This document shows positions 27,033 to 35,452 of a stretch of DNA of 64,000 nt, piece after piece. Made by a program: the position numbers and the translations under genes. The stretch spans positions 186,001 to 250,000 of the forward strand of contig CAJTDQ010000001.1 of assembly GCA_910574895.1 (NCBI GenBank), read 5' to 3'. How positions within the stretch are numbered: the first letter of the stretch is position 1; each line of letters opens with the position of its first letter. This stretch comes from Eubacteriaceae bacterium (GTDB lineage Bacteria; Bacillota; Clostridia; Lachnospirales; Lachnospiraceae). The notes beneath the pieces are model-generated. The model ran no database searches. It worked only from the letters and a program-made list of their open reading frames with translations, and had not been told where the DNA came from.

Positions 27033-27097
27033 TGTGAAAGAGTATAGACGTGATTCAAAATATATGTAATTGACTTTTGGCTCATAAGGAGGCGGAG

Positions 27098-29200
27098 ATG
27101 ACAGATAAAATAAAAGATATGATTCAGAAATTAAAGCCGGTTTTAAACAATATAATAAACAAAATAAAATCAAAATATCAGGTTATTCGGGAGTTCTCTA
27201 AAAAAACATATAATAAGCATTGTATATATATGTATGTGACAACAGCCATTTTATTAAATTTAGTAATTGAAATGCTCGCAAGAGGTTCTTTTATAAAAGG
27301 AATTTATTTTTTGATTGCCTCGCCGTATGTCTTTTTGTGTAATTCCATTATTATATTGATGACATTGTCAATTACATTTTTAATGCGGAGGAGATTCTGG
27401 GGACTTAGTATGATTTCTTTTATATGGCTGTTATCGGGGGTGACAAATTCGATTTTGTTATCTAACAGAGTTACACCCTTTACGGCAACAGATTTAATGT
27501 TGGTTGACAGTGCATTTGGTATTGTTACAAAATATTTCTCTATTGCACAGATAGTTATGGTTTCTGTTGGTGTGACATTGGCAATTGCTCTATTGGTATT
27601 ATTGTTTTTTAAAGCACCAAAGGTGCAGCATAAGATAAAATATCCCCGAAATATTATTGCCATTATTATTATCTGGACAATAGGTTTTGGCTCAATCAAT
27701 TTAGGTGTCGGTTCAGAACTGATGTCTATGAAATTTGGTGAGCTTCGTGTTTCCTATTATGATTATGGTTTTGTTTATTGTTTTACAAATAGTCTGATTA
27801 ATACAGGCATTGCGAAGCCAAACAATTATTCAGGAGAAACCGTTGAGAAAATTGTCGACAAAAAAGAAAAGGAAAAAATAAGTAAGGCAAAAAAGAAACC
27901 AAATATTATTTTCTTACAGCTAGAGTCTTTTTTTGATATGACCCATTTAAATGGAGTGAAATTTTCTAAAAATCCAGTGCCCAATTTTGAAAGATTAATG
28001 AAAAAATATCCAAGTGGTTATTTTAATGTTCCGATTGTTGGTGCAGGTACTGTTAATACTGAATTTGAAGTAATGACTGGAATCAATCTGGATTATTTTG
28101 GACCGGGTGAGTATCCGTTTAAGACAAAACTGGTCGATACAACCTGTGAAAGTGTATGCTTTAATTTAAAAGAATATGGGTATAACTGTCATGCAATTCA
28201 TAATAATACAGCTACATTTTATGGACGTAATGTTGTTTTTTCCAATTTAGGATATGATACATTTACCACAATTGAAAATATGCATATTGAAAATTTTACA
28301 CCAATGGGCTGGGCAAAGGACTATTATCTGACAGAATATATTTTAGAAGCTTTGAAATCTACAAAGAATCAGGATTTTATTTATGCTATTTCCGTTCAGG
28401 GGCATGGGAGTTATCCTACAGATGGAAACTATGATTATCCAATTAAAATAAGAGGTGTAGAAGATAAAGATACAAAGCATAAGTACCAGTATTATGCTAT
28501 GCAGACATATGAAATGGACCAGTTTATCGGAAAACTGACAAAAGCTTTAAAACATCTGGGTGAAGAGACAATTTTAGTGATGTATGGGGATCATCTGCCA
28601 AGCTTTGGTTTAAGTGGAGAAGATTTGGATAATGGTGATGTGTATCAGACGGAATATGTAATATGGTCTAATTTTGATAATGATTATTATACAAGCGAAG
28701 ATTTAGAGGCATATCAGTTACAGTCAAAAATACTTGGCGGCTTAAATATGGATGCCGGTGATATCAATAAGTATACACAGCAGCATAAAGGAGAAGATCA
28801 GGAAACATATGATGAAGGTCTGAAAAATCTGTCGTATGATTTATTGTATGGAGACAAATATGCTACTAATGGAGAAAATCCATATAAGGCAACCGATATT
28901 AAACTTGGGTTGCATGAAGTGAAGTTGAGTTCAGTTACTCCATTGTATGATCAGGAAGGAACAGTATATTTATATGGAAATAATTTTACGTCATACAGCA
29001 AGGTATATATCAATGATGAAAAGCAGACAACGGAATATATTGATCCAAATACATTGATGATTGTATATCCGGAATTAAAAGCAGGTGATGAGATATCTGT
29101 ATACCAGCAAAACTCAGACGATCATGTATTAACACAAACGAAATCATTTGTATTTTATGATGATGAGTTGCAGCCACAAACAAAAAATAAAAAGAAATAA
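27098..29200 (+). CDS. LTA synthase family protein (membrane sulfatase-fold phosphoglycerol transferase)
   Basis: About 700 residues from ATG 27098, chosen over an upstream TTG because AAGGAGG lies at 27087-27093. About five transmembrane helices (residues 45-215) precede an extracellular sulfatase-fold domain (about 265-560). GAGTVNTEFEVMTG carries the Thr nucleophile, and YGDHLPSFG and SVQGHGSYPTDGNY are typical of the LtaS/MdoB family. Such enzymes transfer glycerol phosphate onto lipoteichoic acid or glycans. An unusual extra C-terminal domain (about 602-690) resembles an IPT/TIG immunoglobulin-like fold (GTVYLYGNNFTSYSKVYIND). Whether it is the primary LTA synthase is not clear. Confidence 0.87.
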   Translation: MTDKIKDMIQKLKPVLNNIINKIKSKYQVIREFSKKTYNKHCIYMYVTTAILLNLVIEMLARGSFIKGIYFLIASPYVFLCNSIIILMTLSITFLMRRRFWGLSMISFIWLLSGVTNSILLSNRVTPFTATDLMLVDSAFGIVTKYFSIAQIVMVSVGVTLAIALLVLLFFKAPKVQHKIKYPRNIIAIIIIWTIGFGSINLGVGSELMSMKFGELRVSYYDYGFVYCFTNSLINTGIAKPNNYSGETVEKIVDKKEKEKISKAKKKPNIIFLQLESFFDMTHLNGVKFSKNPVPNFERLMKKYPSGYFNVPIVGAGTVNTEFEVMTGINLDYFGPGEYPFKTKLVDTTCESVCFNLKEYGYNCHAIHNNTATFYGRNVVFSNLGYDTFTTIENMHIENFTPMGWAKDYYLTEYILEALKSTKNQDFIYAISVQGHGSYPTDGNYDYPIKIRGVEDKDTKHKYQYYAMQTYEMDQFIGKLTKALKHLGEETILVMYGDHLPSFGLSGEDLDNGDVYQTEYVIWSNFDNDYYTSEDLEAYQLQSKILGGLNMDAGDINKYTQQHKGEDQETYDEGLKNLSYDLLYGDKYATNGENPYKATDIKLGLHEVKLSSVTPLYDQEGTVYLYGNNFTSYSKVYINDEKQTTEYIDPNTLMIVYPELKAGDEISVYQQNSDDHVLTQTKSFVFYDDELQPQTKNKKK

Positions 29201-29223
29201 TAAAAAATAGCATATAAAATTTT

Positions 29224-29260
29224 AAACTCCATTACAATATATAAAGGTGTAATGGAGTTT
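29224..29260 (+). promoter_or_regulatory. Hairpin that sequesters the downstream ribosome binding site
   Basis: AAACTCCATTAC (29224-29235) pairs perfectly with GTAATGGAGTTT (29249-29260). The GGAG inside the 3' arm (29254-29257) is the only plausible ribosome binding site for the ATG at 29265. The same stem followed by TATT could also act as a weak terminator of the preceding gene. Confidence 0.65.
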
Positions 29261-29264
29261 TATT

Positions 29265-30440
29265 ATGAAAAAAATAGTTGCGTTGATTATTAGTTTATCA
29301 ATGATATTTAGCATTAACGTTTATGCAGAAGAAGAAACCGGAAATGCAGAACAGGCGAAAAAGACAGGGAAAGCAAAATCATCATTATTAATGGAAGCAT
29401 CTTCGGGAACTATTATTAAAGCAGACAATGAAAATGAAAAATTAAGTCCGGCCAGCATAACAAAAATTATGACAATGATTTTGATTTTTGATGCAATACA
29501 TAATGGAAAAATAAAATTAACAGATATGGCAACAACAAGTGCTCATGCGAAAAGTATGGGAGGCTCTCAGGTATTTTTAGAGGAAGGCGAACAGCAGAGT
29601 GTAGAGACTCTAATAAAGTGTATTATAATAGCATCAGGGAATGATGCTTCTGTTACTATGGCAGAGCATATAGCAGGTTCGGAAGAAGAATTTGTAAAAA
29701 AAATGAATGAACGGGCAAAAGGTTTGGGAATGACAAACACAAATTTTGAAGACTGTTGTGGATTGACCGATTCAGATAATCATTATACAACAGCAAAAGA
29801 TGTAGCAATTATGTCAAGAGAGTTAATTACAAAATATCCTGAAATATTTAAGTACTCTACGATATGGATGGAACCATTTACCCATAAAACCGCAAAAGGG
29901 GAAAGTGAGTTTATGTTATCAAATACAAATAAATTATTAAAAACGAATCAGTATGTAAAAGGATTAAAAACAGGAAGTACATCTAAAGCAAAGTATTGTG
30001 TATCCACAGTTGCAGAAAAAGATGGTGTTGAACTAATTGCGGTAATCATGGCGGCACCGGATTATAAAGCCAGATTTTTGTTGGCAGAAGAGCTGATAAA
30101 GTATGGATTTTCTAACTGTAAAGTTTATAAAGATGAAACAAATTATAATAAGAACATTGCAATTAACGGTGGCATAAAAGATAAGATTAAAATCAGGTAC
30201 AGGGGATTTTCTTATGTAGATACAAAAGGAAGTGATTTGGATAAAATTAAAAAAGAAATTACCATGAAAAAGAGTATCAGTGCACCTATAAAGCAGGGGG
30301 ATGTAGTGGGGAAAATAGCTTATACTTTGGATAACCGGGTAGTTGGAGAGAGTTTTTTAGAATCTGCCGAAAATGTAAAAGAAGCAAATTACCTTTATAC
30401 GTTAGGAAAAATGTTTCGAATGTTTTTGCAGATAGCATAA
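29265..30440 (+). CDS. D-alanyl-D-alanine carboxypeptidase (S11, DacF-like)
   Basis: A 391-residue penicillin-binding protein of family S11 trimming the terminal D-Ala from peptidoglycan stem peptides. A signal peptide covers about residues 1-21 (ending VYA-EE). The SXXK nucleophile motif is SITK within LSPASITKIM. The SXN motif is SGN within IIASGNDAS, and the KTG motif is LKTGST. A C-terminal beta-sandwich and hydrophobic end follow, consistent with membrane association. A second S11 enzyme lies at 35453. The ribosome binding site lies in a hairpin (29224-29260). Confidence 0.92.
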   Translation: MKKIVALIISLSMIFSINVYAEEETGNAEQAKKTGKAKSSLLMEASSGTIIKADNENEKLSPASITKIMTMILIFDAIHNGKIKLTDMATTSAHAKSMGGSQVFLEEGEQQSVETLIKCIIIASGNDASVTMAEHIAGSEEEFVKKMNERAKGLGMTNTNFEDCCGLTDSDNHYTTAKDVAIMSRELITKYPEIFKYSTIWMEPFTHKTAKGESEFMLSNTNKLLKTNQYVKGLKTGSTSKAKYCVSTVAEKDGVELIAVIMAAPDYKARFLLAEELIKYGFSNCKVYKDETNYNKNIAINGGIKDKIKIRYRGFSYVDTKGSDLDKIKKEITMKKSISAPIKQGDVVGKIAYTLDNRVVGESFLESAENVKEANYLYTLGKMFRMFLQIA

Positions 30441-30566
30441 CTAAAAAAAGAAGAGTATATATAAAATTTGTGTACTGTTTTTGAATGTAAAATATGGTAT
30501 CATCTATAAGAATATTGTGTTTTGGTCAAAAGAAAATAAAACACACATTTTTAGAGGAGGAAGATA

Positions 30567-33500
30567 ATGAAACAAATAAAAAAAATGCTTGTAGTTTTAT
30601 TAACATTGGCATTAATGATTACAATGATGCCATCAGTACAGACAAACGTACAGGCAAAAGGAAAAATGAAGCTTAACAAAAAGAAAGTTACATTATATGT
30701 AGGTAAAAAAGTTAAGCTGAAAGTTAAGAACAAAACGGTTAAAAAGAAAGTAAAATGGAAATCAACTAACAAAAAAGTAGCAACTGTTACAAAAAAAGGC
30801 AGGGTAAAAGCTAAAAAGCCGGGCAGAGCTACAATTATTGCAAAGGTTGGAAAGAAAAAATTAAAATGTAAGGTTGTTGTTAAAAAGAAGAAGGTTCCTG
30901 TAACAACAAAGCCTGTTGTGACAAAACCAACTGTAACGACCAAACCGGTTGTAACAAAACCAGTTGTAACAACAAAACCAAATGTGCCGCAGCCGACACA
31001 ACCACAGGTTACAACGCCGCAGCCGACACAGCCACAGGTTACAACGCCGCAGCCGACACAGCCACAGGTTACAACGCCGCAGCCGACACAGCCACAGGTT
31101 ACAACGCCGCAGCCGACACAGCCACAGGTTACAGATCCACAGCCAACAGATCCACAACCGACGAATCCACAGGTTACAACTCCACAACCGACACAGCCTC
31201 AGGTTACTGATGATGGTAAGCCGGCTCCAAAAGAAGTTTTTGGCCATAACGTTTTGACAAAAAAGGGCTTAGAAGTTTCTTTTACATGGGGAAGTGATGC
31301 TGAAATAGAAAGCAGCGGACAGAAATTTAACGTATATTATGATGGTGTTCTTGGAGAACAGGGAGTTGCAGCCGGTGTAATTACACATACATTTGCTACG
31401 GCCGGAGAACATACTATTACAATCAAAGGTTATTTGAACGGAAAAGAGAGTAAAGGTGTAGAACTTAAAGTTGACTTAAAGGAAAGAGATCCTAGTCAGG
31501 GAACTGTATGGGAAGCAATTCCGGGAGATCCGGCAGATACATATTTTTATGATGATGATACAGCAGTAAGTGTTGTTTCTATTCAGAAACCTGGATTTGC
31601 AGAAGAAACAGGTATCTATATGACTGTTAAAGCAGGCATATCATCTGTAACTATCAATGGTAAGTCGTCAGGTTATGTTGCTGAAGGAGCAGGTGTTGTT
31701 GTGTATCTGTCAGCGTTTACACAAGAGTTGAATACAGTTGAGATTACTCATGGTTTAGGAACAGATACTGTTGTTATAAAAGATAGTACAAAGTCATCTG
31801 GAGAACATCCGGCACAGACAACAGCCGCACAGCAGCAGACAACACAACCACAACAGCAGACAACACAGCCACAACAGCAGACAACACAGCCACAGCAGAC
31901 AGCTCCACAGCCAACACAGCCATCAGGAACAACAGCAGAATGGATTGAGCTTGGCGGTGATACACCAAATACATATTTCTATGATAAATCTACAATGGAA
32001 TTAAATGAAATTGTAAACATTCAGCAGCCGGGGTGGGCAGCAGAAAAAGGTATTTACATGAATGTGCCTTCAGGAATTAGCGAAGTAACAGTAAATGGTG
32101 TATCAGATAATGTTGCAAAAATTGAAGGAGCAGGTGTAATCGTATATCTGTCAGCATTGACAAAAGAAATTAATGAAGTAACAATTAAACACGCTATGGG
32201 AACAGGATTTGTTAAGATTAAAAATGCTTCAAAATCAACGGGAGAGCAGCCACAGCCGACTGCACCACAGCCAACAAATCCACAGCCGACTGCACCACAG
32301 CCGACAAATCCACAGCCGACAAATCCGCAGCCAACACAGCCACAAACAACAAGACCACAGCAGACACAGCCTGGTATTGATTTTACAACAGACAGCAGTA
32401 TTGCAAAACCATTTGGAATGAAGGTAGAGCAGGGTGCTACAGGTTATGTTAAAGTTGTTTGGGGACGTGGAGATATAGATTGCTATAATGTATATGTTGA
32501 TGGAGAAAGAAGACGTACAGGCGTAGCTTGTGGAAGTTATATGCTTCCTGTTTATTTTGAAGGAACACATACAGTAGCAGTTACTACAGTAGTAGGTAAA
32601 AAAGAGTCAGAAAAATTAGAAATGACAATTAATATTACCGGAGTGGGTGAGAAAGAAACAGAGCCTGAGACATGTCCGGAAGAATTAAAGCCACAGCTTA
32701 AGAGCAATGTTACGTTAAAAGAGGACAGAATTGCAATTGAATTGAATAATAAGACGAATGGTAAATACAGCGATAATGAGATTTATTGGTGTATCGTAGG
32801 AAATAATTCAAATGACCAACTTTGTTATTTAGATAAAGATGGTAATATGGTACCAGCTTCAGAAAGCATGAATACTGTATCTGTAGGTGGTGGTAAGTAT
32901 GCAAATATCTACCATACATTAGCAGAAGCTGATTATGTATATGCACCAACTATTCGTTCGGGAAGAATGTATCTTAGTTATGGAAAACCTGTTTATTTGA
33001 GATTTGTAGGTACAAATGGATATGCAGGACCGGATATGAACAATCCTGGAGATGTAAATGCGAATACTTTATTTGAATTTGCAGAGTTTACAATTGAAGG
33101 AAAGAATTATTGGGGAAATACTACTCGTGTAGATTATTTCTGTTTTCCAATGATTACCCGTCTGGTAGGAAATGCAACATATGGTGGATATGATAAAGTA
33201 GTAGGTGATATTGGAACCAGAGATGAAATATTTAATGCGTTCAGAAACGAAGCACCTACACCGTTTAAAACTCTTGTAAAAGATGATAGAATTATCGCAC
33301 CATGTAAAGCATCATTTAATGCAGGACAGCAATATGGTAATTATTTTGATAATTACATTAATGAATTCTGGACAAAATATGCTAGTGAGACTTTAAGTTT
33401 CAGTACAGAGGCAGGAAACTTTACCGGAAAAGTTGTAGGAAATGAAATGCACTTTACAAGAACCGGTGATTCAACTGTATATAAAGTAGACAAACCAACA

Positions 33501-33794
33501 ACTCAGGATGTTTTAGAAGGAAAAGGAGCATTTGACAGAGGAAATGGTGTAGAAAAGGCTATTGAAGCACAGTTGTGTGCAGCTTTTAACAGAGGTGTTG
33601 CTACTGAACCTGACAAATACTATAAAGTAAGTGAATACTATAAGAATAGTATCAATAACTTCTATGCAGGATTCTTCCACAGACATTCTGTTGTAGGATT
33701 AGCTTACGGATTCTGCTATGATGATGTAAATGATCAGAGTACATTATTACAGTACAATAAGGCAGATGCTTTAGTTATTGATTTGAGATGGTAA
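30567..33794 (+). CDS. Large secreted multidomain protein with C-terminal GH64 beta-1,3-glucanase
   Basis: 1075 residues. Signal peptide about 1-30. A very lysine-rich bacterial Ig-like (BIG2-type) domain occupies about 33-110. A Thr/Pro/Gln linker (112-215) contains 10-residue PQPTQPQVTT repeats. A fibronectin-III-like domain is at about 217-308. Two copies of an unrecognised about 105-residue module (311-415 and 454-561) are separated by Q/T/P linkers, and a second FnIII-like domain is at 605-697. The C-terminal 708-1075 looks like glycoside hydrolase family 64, with SGRMYLSYGKPVYLRF and NTTRVDYFCFPM. E840 and D856 show the 16-residue spacing of the known GH64 catalytic pair. It probably degrades beta-1,3-glucan outside the cell. 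No sortase signal is present. Confidence 0.82.
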   Translation: MKQIKKMLVVLLTLALMITMMPSVQTNVQAKGKMKLNKKKVTLYVGKKVKLKVKNKTVKKKVKWKSTNKKVATVTKKGRVKAKKPGRATIIAKVGKKKLKCKVVVKKKKVPVTTKPVVTKPTVTTKPVVTKPVVTTKPNVPQPTQPQVTTPQPTQPQVTTPQPTQPQVTTPQPTQPQVTTPQPTQPQVTDPQPTDPQPTNPQVTTPQPTQPQVTDDGKPAPKEVFGHNVLTKKGLEVSFTWGSDAEIESSGQKFNVYYDGVLGEQGVAAGVITHTFATAGEHTITIKGYLNGKESKGVELKVDLKERDPSQGTVWEAIPGDPADTYFYDDDTAVSVVSIQKPGFAEETGIYMTVKAGISSVTINGKSSGYVAEGAGVVVYLSAFTQELNTVEITHGLGTDTVVIKDSTKSSGEHPAQTTAAQQQTTQPQQQTTQPQQQTTQPQQTAPQPTQPSGTTAEWIELGGDTPNTYFYDKSTMELNEIVNIQQPGWAAEKGIYMNVPSGISEVTVNGVSDNVAKIEGAGVIVYLSALTKEINEVTIKHAMGTGFVKIKNASKSTGEQPQPTAPQPTNPQPTAPQPTNPQPTNPQPTQPQTTRPQQTQPGIDFTTDSSIAKPFGMKVEQGATGYVKVVWGRGDIDCYNVYVDGERRRTGVACGSYMLPVYFEGTHTVAVTTVVGKKESEKLEMTINITGVGEKETEPETCPEELKPQLKSNVTLKEDRIAIELNNKTNGKYSDNEIYWCIVGNNSNDQLCYLDKDGNMVPASESMNTVSVGGGKYANIYHTLAEADYVYAPTIRSGRMYLSYGKPVYLRFVGTNGYAGPDMNNPGDVNANTLFEFAEFTIEGKNYWGNTTRVDYFCFPMITRLVGNATYGGYDKVVGDIGTRDEIFNAFRNEAPTPFKTLVKDDRIIAPCKASFNAGQQYGNYFDNYINEFWTKYASETLSFSTEAGNFTGKVVGNEMHFTRTGDSTVYKVDKPTTQDVLEGKGAFDRGNGVEKAIEAQLCAAFNRGVATEPDKYYKVSEYYKNSINNFYAGFFHRHSVVGLAYGFCYDDVNDQSTLLQYNKADALVIDLRW
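30987..31136 (+). repeat. 30-bp tandem repeat, five copies, in the GH64 gene linker
   Basis: Five head-to-tail copies of a 30-base unit encoding PQPTQPQVTT start at 30987, 31017, 31047, 31077 and 31107. The middle copies are identical at the DNA level, and the last diverges at its end. This implies recent slippage or recombination expansion of a flexible linker. Confidence 0.93.
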
Positions 33795-33848
33795 TGAACA
33801 ATTATAAGGATTATTTCATAATAATCAGATTGTTTATAAAATTATAAT

Positions 33849-33899
33849 AATAGAGGATATTATTCTGAAAAATTAACTCAGAATAATATCCTCTATTTT
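33849..33899 (+). terminator. Terminator after the GH64 gene
   Basis: A perfect 20-base stem, 33849-33868 paired with 33878-33897, around a nine-base loop, ending in TTTT. The arm begins AATAGAGGATATTATTC. It lies 55 bases after the stop codon. Confidence 0.9.
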
Positions 33900-34017
33900 G
33901 TTTGAAATAAGATTATTCTTTTATTCATATGGTCATGTAGATAAATATGTTAAATATATTGAAAAAAAAGTAGTTTTTATGTAGAATTAATTGTTGTAGT
34001 AAAGAAATGGAGTGATT

Positions 34018-34761
34018 ATGGAATTAGAAGTAAAATTGCAGGCATTTGAGGGTCCTTTGGATTTGCTGCTGTATTTGATTGAAAAAAATAAACTGGACAT
34101 TTACGATATTCCTATCGTGGAAATTACAGAACAGTATTTAGATTATGTAAGTAAAATGCCAAAAGATGATTTGGACCTTGCCAGCGAATTTTTGGTTATG
34201 GCTGCTACTTTAATTGATATAAAAAGTAAAATGCTGCTGCCAAAGGAAATTGATGAAAATGGCGAAGAGATTGATCCTAGAGCTGAACTCGTTGAGAAAC
34301 TGATTGAATACAAAATGTACAAATACGCAGCAACAGAACTCCGGGATATGCAGGTATATGCAGGAAAGTCAATGTATAAAGAACCTACAGTGCCGGAAGA
34401 AGTCCGTGTGTATGAACAGCCGGTCGATTTAGATAATCTGTTATCGGATGTTGATTTGGCAAAATTAAATGAGATTTTTCAGATGGTGCTGAAGCGTCAG
34501 GTAGATAAAATAGATCCGGTAAGAAGTAAATTTGGCAAAATAGAAATGGAAGAAGTCAGTCTGCCGGATAAGATTAGTTATGTTTCAACTACAATAAGAA
34601 AACGAAAGAAATGCAGTTTTAAACAGTTGTTGGAAGAAGCAAAAAGTAAGGTAGAAGTCATTGTATCATTTCTTGCAGTGTTAGAGTTGATAAAAGTAGG
34701 AGAGATTGAGGTGCACCAGGAAAAAACGTTTGGTGATATATATATAGACTCAATAGAATAG
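34018..34761 (+). CDS. scpA: Segregation and condensation protein A
   Basis: A 247-residue kleisin that bridges SMC head domains in bacterial condensin. It begins with the family hallmark LQAFEGPLDLLLYLIEKNKLDIYDIPI, here cited through the segment FEGPLDLLLYLIEKNKLDIY, and includes FLVMAATLIDIKSKMLLP. The C-terminal winged helix ends VSFLAVLELIKVGEIEVHQEKTFGDI. An in-frame GTG lies two codons upstream at 34012. ATG 34018 is preferred because ATGGAG sits five bases before it. scpB follows eight bases downstream. Confidence 0.94.
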   Translation: MELEVKLQAFEGPLDLLLYLIEKNKLDIYDIPIVEITEQYLDYVSKMPKDDLDLASEFLVMAATLIDIKSKMLLPKEIDENGEEIDPRAELVEKLIEYKMYKYAATELRDMQVYAGKSMYKEPTVPEEVRVYEQPVDLDNLLSDVDLAKLNEIFQMVLKRQVDKIDPVRSKFGKIEMEEVSLPDKISYVSTTIRKRKKCSFKQLLEEAKSKVEVIVSFLAVLELIKVGEIEVHQEKTFGDIYIDSIE

Positions 34762-34769
34762 AGGAAAAG

Positions 34770-35336
34770 ATGGAGAATAATTATAAGGCACAAATAGAGG
34801 CAATTCTTTTTACAATGGGAGAATCTGTTGAAATTGGTAAGATAGCGAATGCATTAGAAATAAAACCCGGTCAGGTAAAGAAAATTGTAAAAGAAATGCA
34901 GAGTGAGTTAGATAGTAATGACCGTGGTATTAAGATTATTGAACTTGAAGGTGCATACCAGATGTGTTCTAAGCCGGAAATGTATGAAACGTTGATTAAG
35001 ATTGCAAAGCAGCCGAAGCGTCAGGTATTGACCGAGGTTCTAATGGAGACGCTTTCTATTATTGCATATAAGCAGCCAATTACTAAATCGGAAATTGAGC
35101 GGATTCGGGGGGTGAAATCAGATTTCGCAGTAAATAAATTAGTAGAGTATATGTTGGTAGAAGAGGTTGGCCGTATGGATACGCCGGGAAGACCTTTGTT
35201 GTTTGGAACTACAGAAGAATTTCTCAGACGGTTTGGCGTGGAATCTTCTGATAATCTTCCGGTAATTACACCTGATATGATAGAAGAGTTTAAACATCAG
35301 GCGGAAGATGAAGTGACATTAAAATCTAATGATTAA
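34770..35336 (+). CDS. scpB: Segregation and condensation protein B
   Basis: A 188-residue protein with two winged-helix domains that binds ScpA in the SMC complex. Family motifs are AILFTMGESVEIGKIANAL and LSIIAYKQPITKSEIERIRGV (cited as YKQPITKSEIERIRG), with TPGRPLLFGTTEEFLRRFG near the C-terminus. Length is standard. It is co-transcribed with scpA and ended by a clear terminator. Confidence 0.95.
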   Translation: MENNYKAQIEAILFTMGESVEIGKIANALEIKPGQVKKIVKEMQSELDSNDRGIKIIELEGAYQMCSKPEMYETLIKIAKQPKRQVLTEVLMETLSIIAYKQPITKSEIERIRGVKSDFAVNKLVEYMLVEEVGRMDTPGRPLLFGTTEEFLRRFGVESSDNLPVITPDMIEEFKHQAEDEVTLKSND

Positions 35337-35348
35337 TAATATTCCTAT

Positions 35349-35380
35349 AAAAAGAAGAGTTTTATCAGCTCTTCTTTTTT
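35349..35380 (+). terminator. Terminator after scpB
   Basis: AAAAAGAAGAG (35349-35359) pairs with CTCTTCTTTTT (35369-35379), followed by more T. It lies 12 bases after the scpB stop. Confidence 0.9.
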
Positions 35381-35452
35381 GATTATATAAGTATTTAGTA
35401 TTTTATGAAAATCAAATTCATATATTTTATAGATTAATTTCTGGGAGTTGTT

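Noticed and set aside
30987-31136. 30-bp repeats resembling a CRISPR array
   Set aside because: The repeats are head-to-tail with no spacers, are in frame, and encode a Pro/Thr/Gln linker. No cas gene is nearby.
30982-31257. Open frames on both strands across the proline-rich repeat
   Set aside because: They are artefacts of a 30-base repeat lacking stop codons in several frames; the Ser/Arg/His or Trp/Cys-rich products are not plausible.
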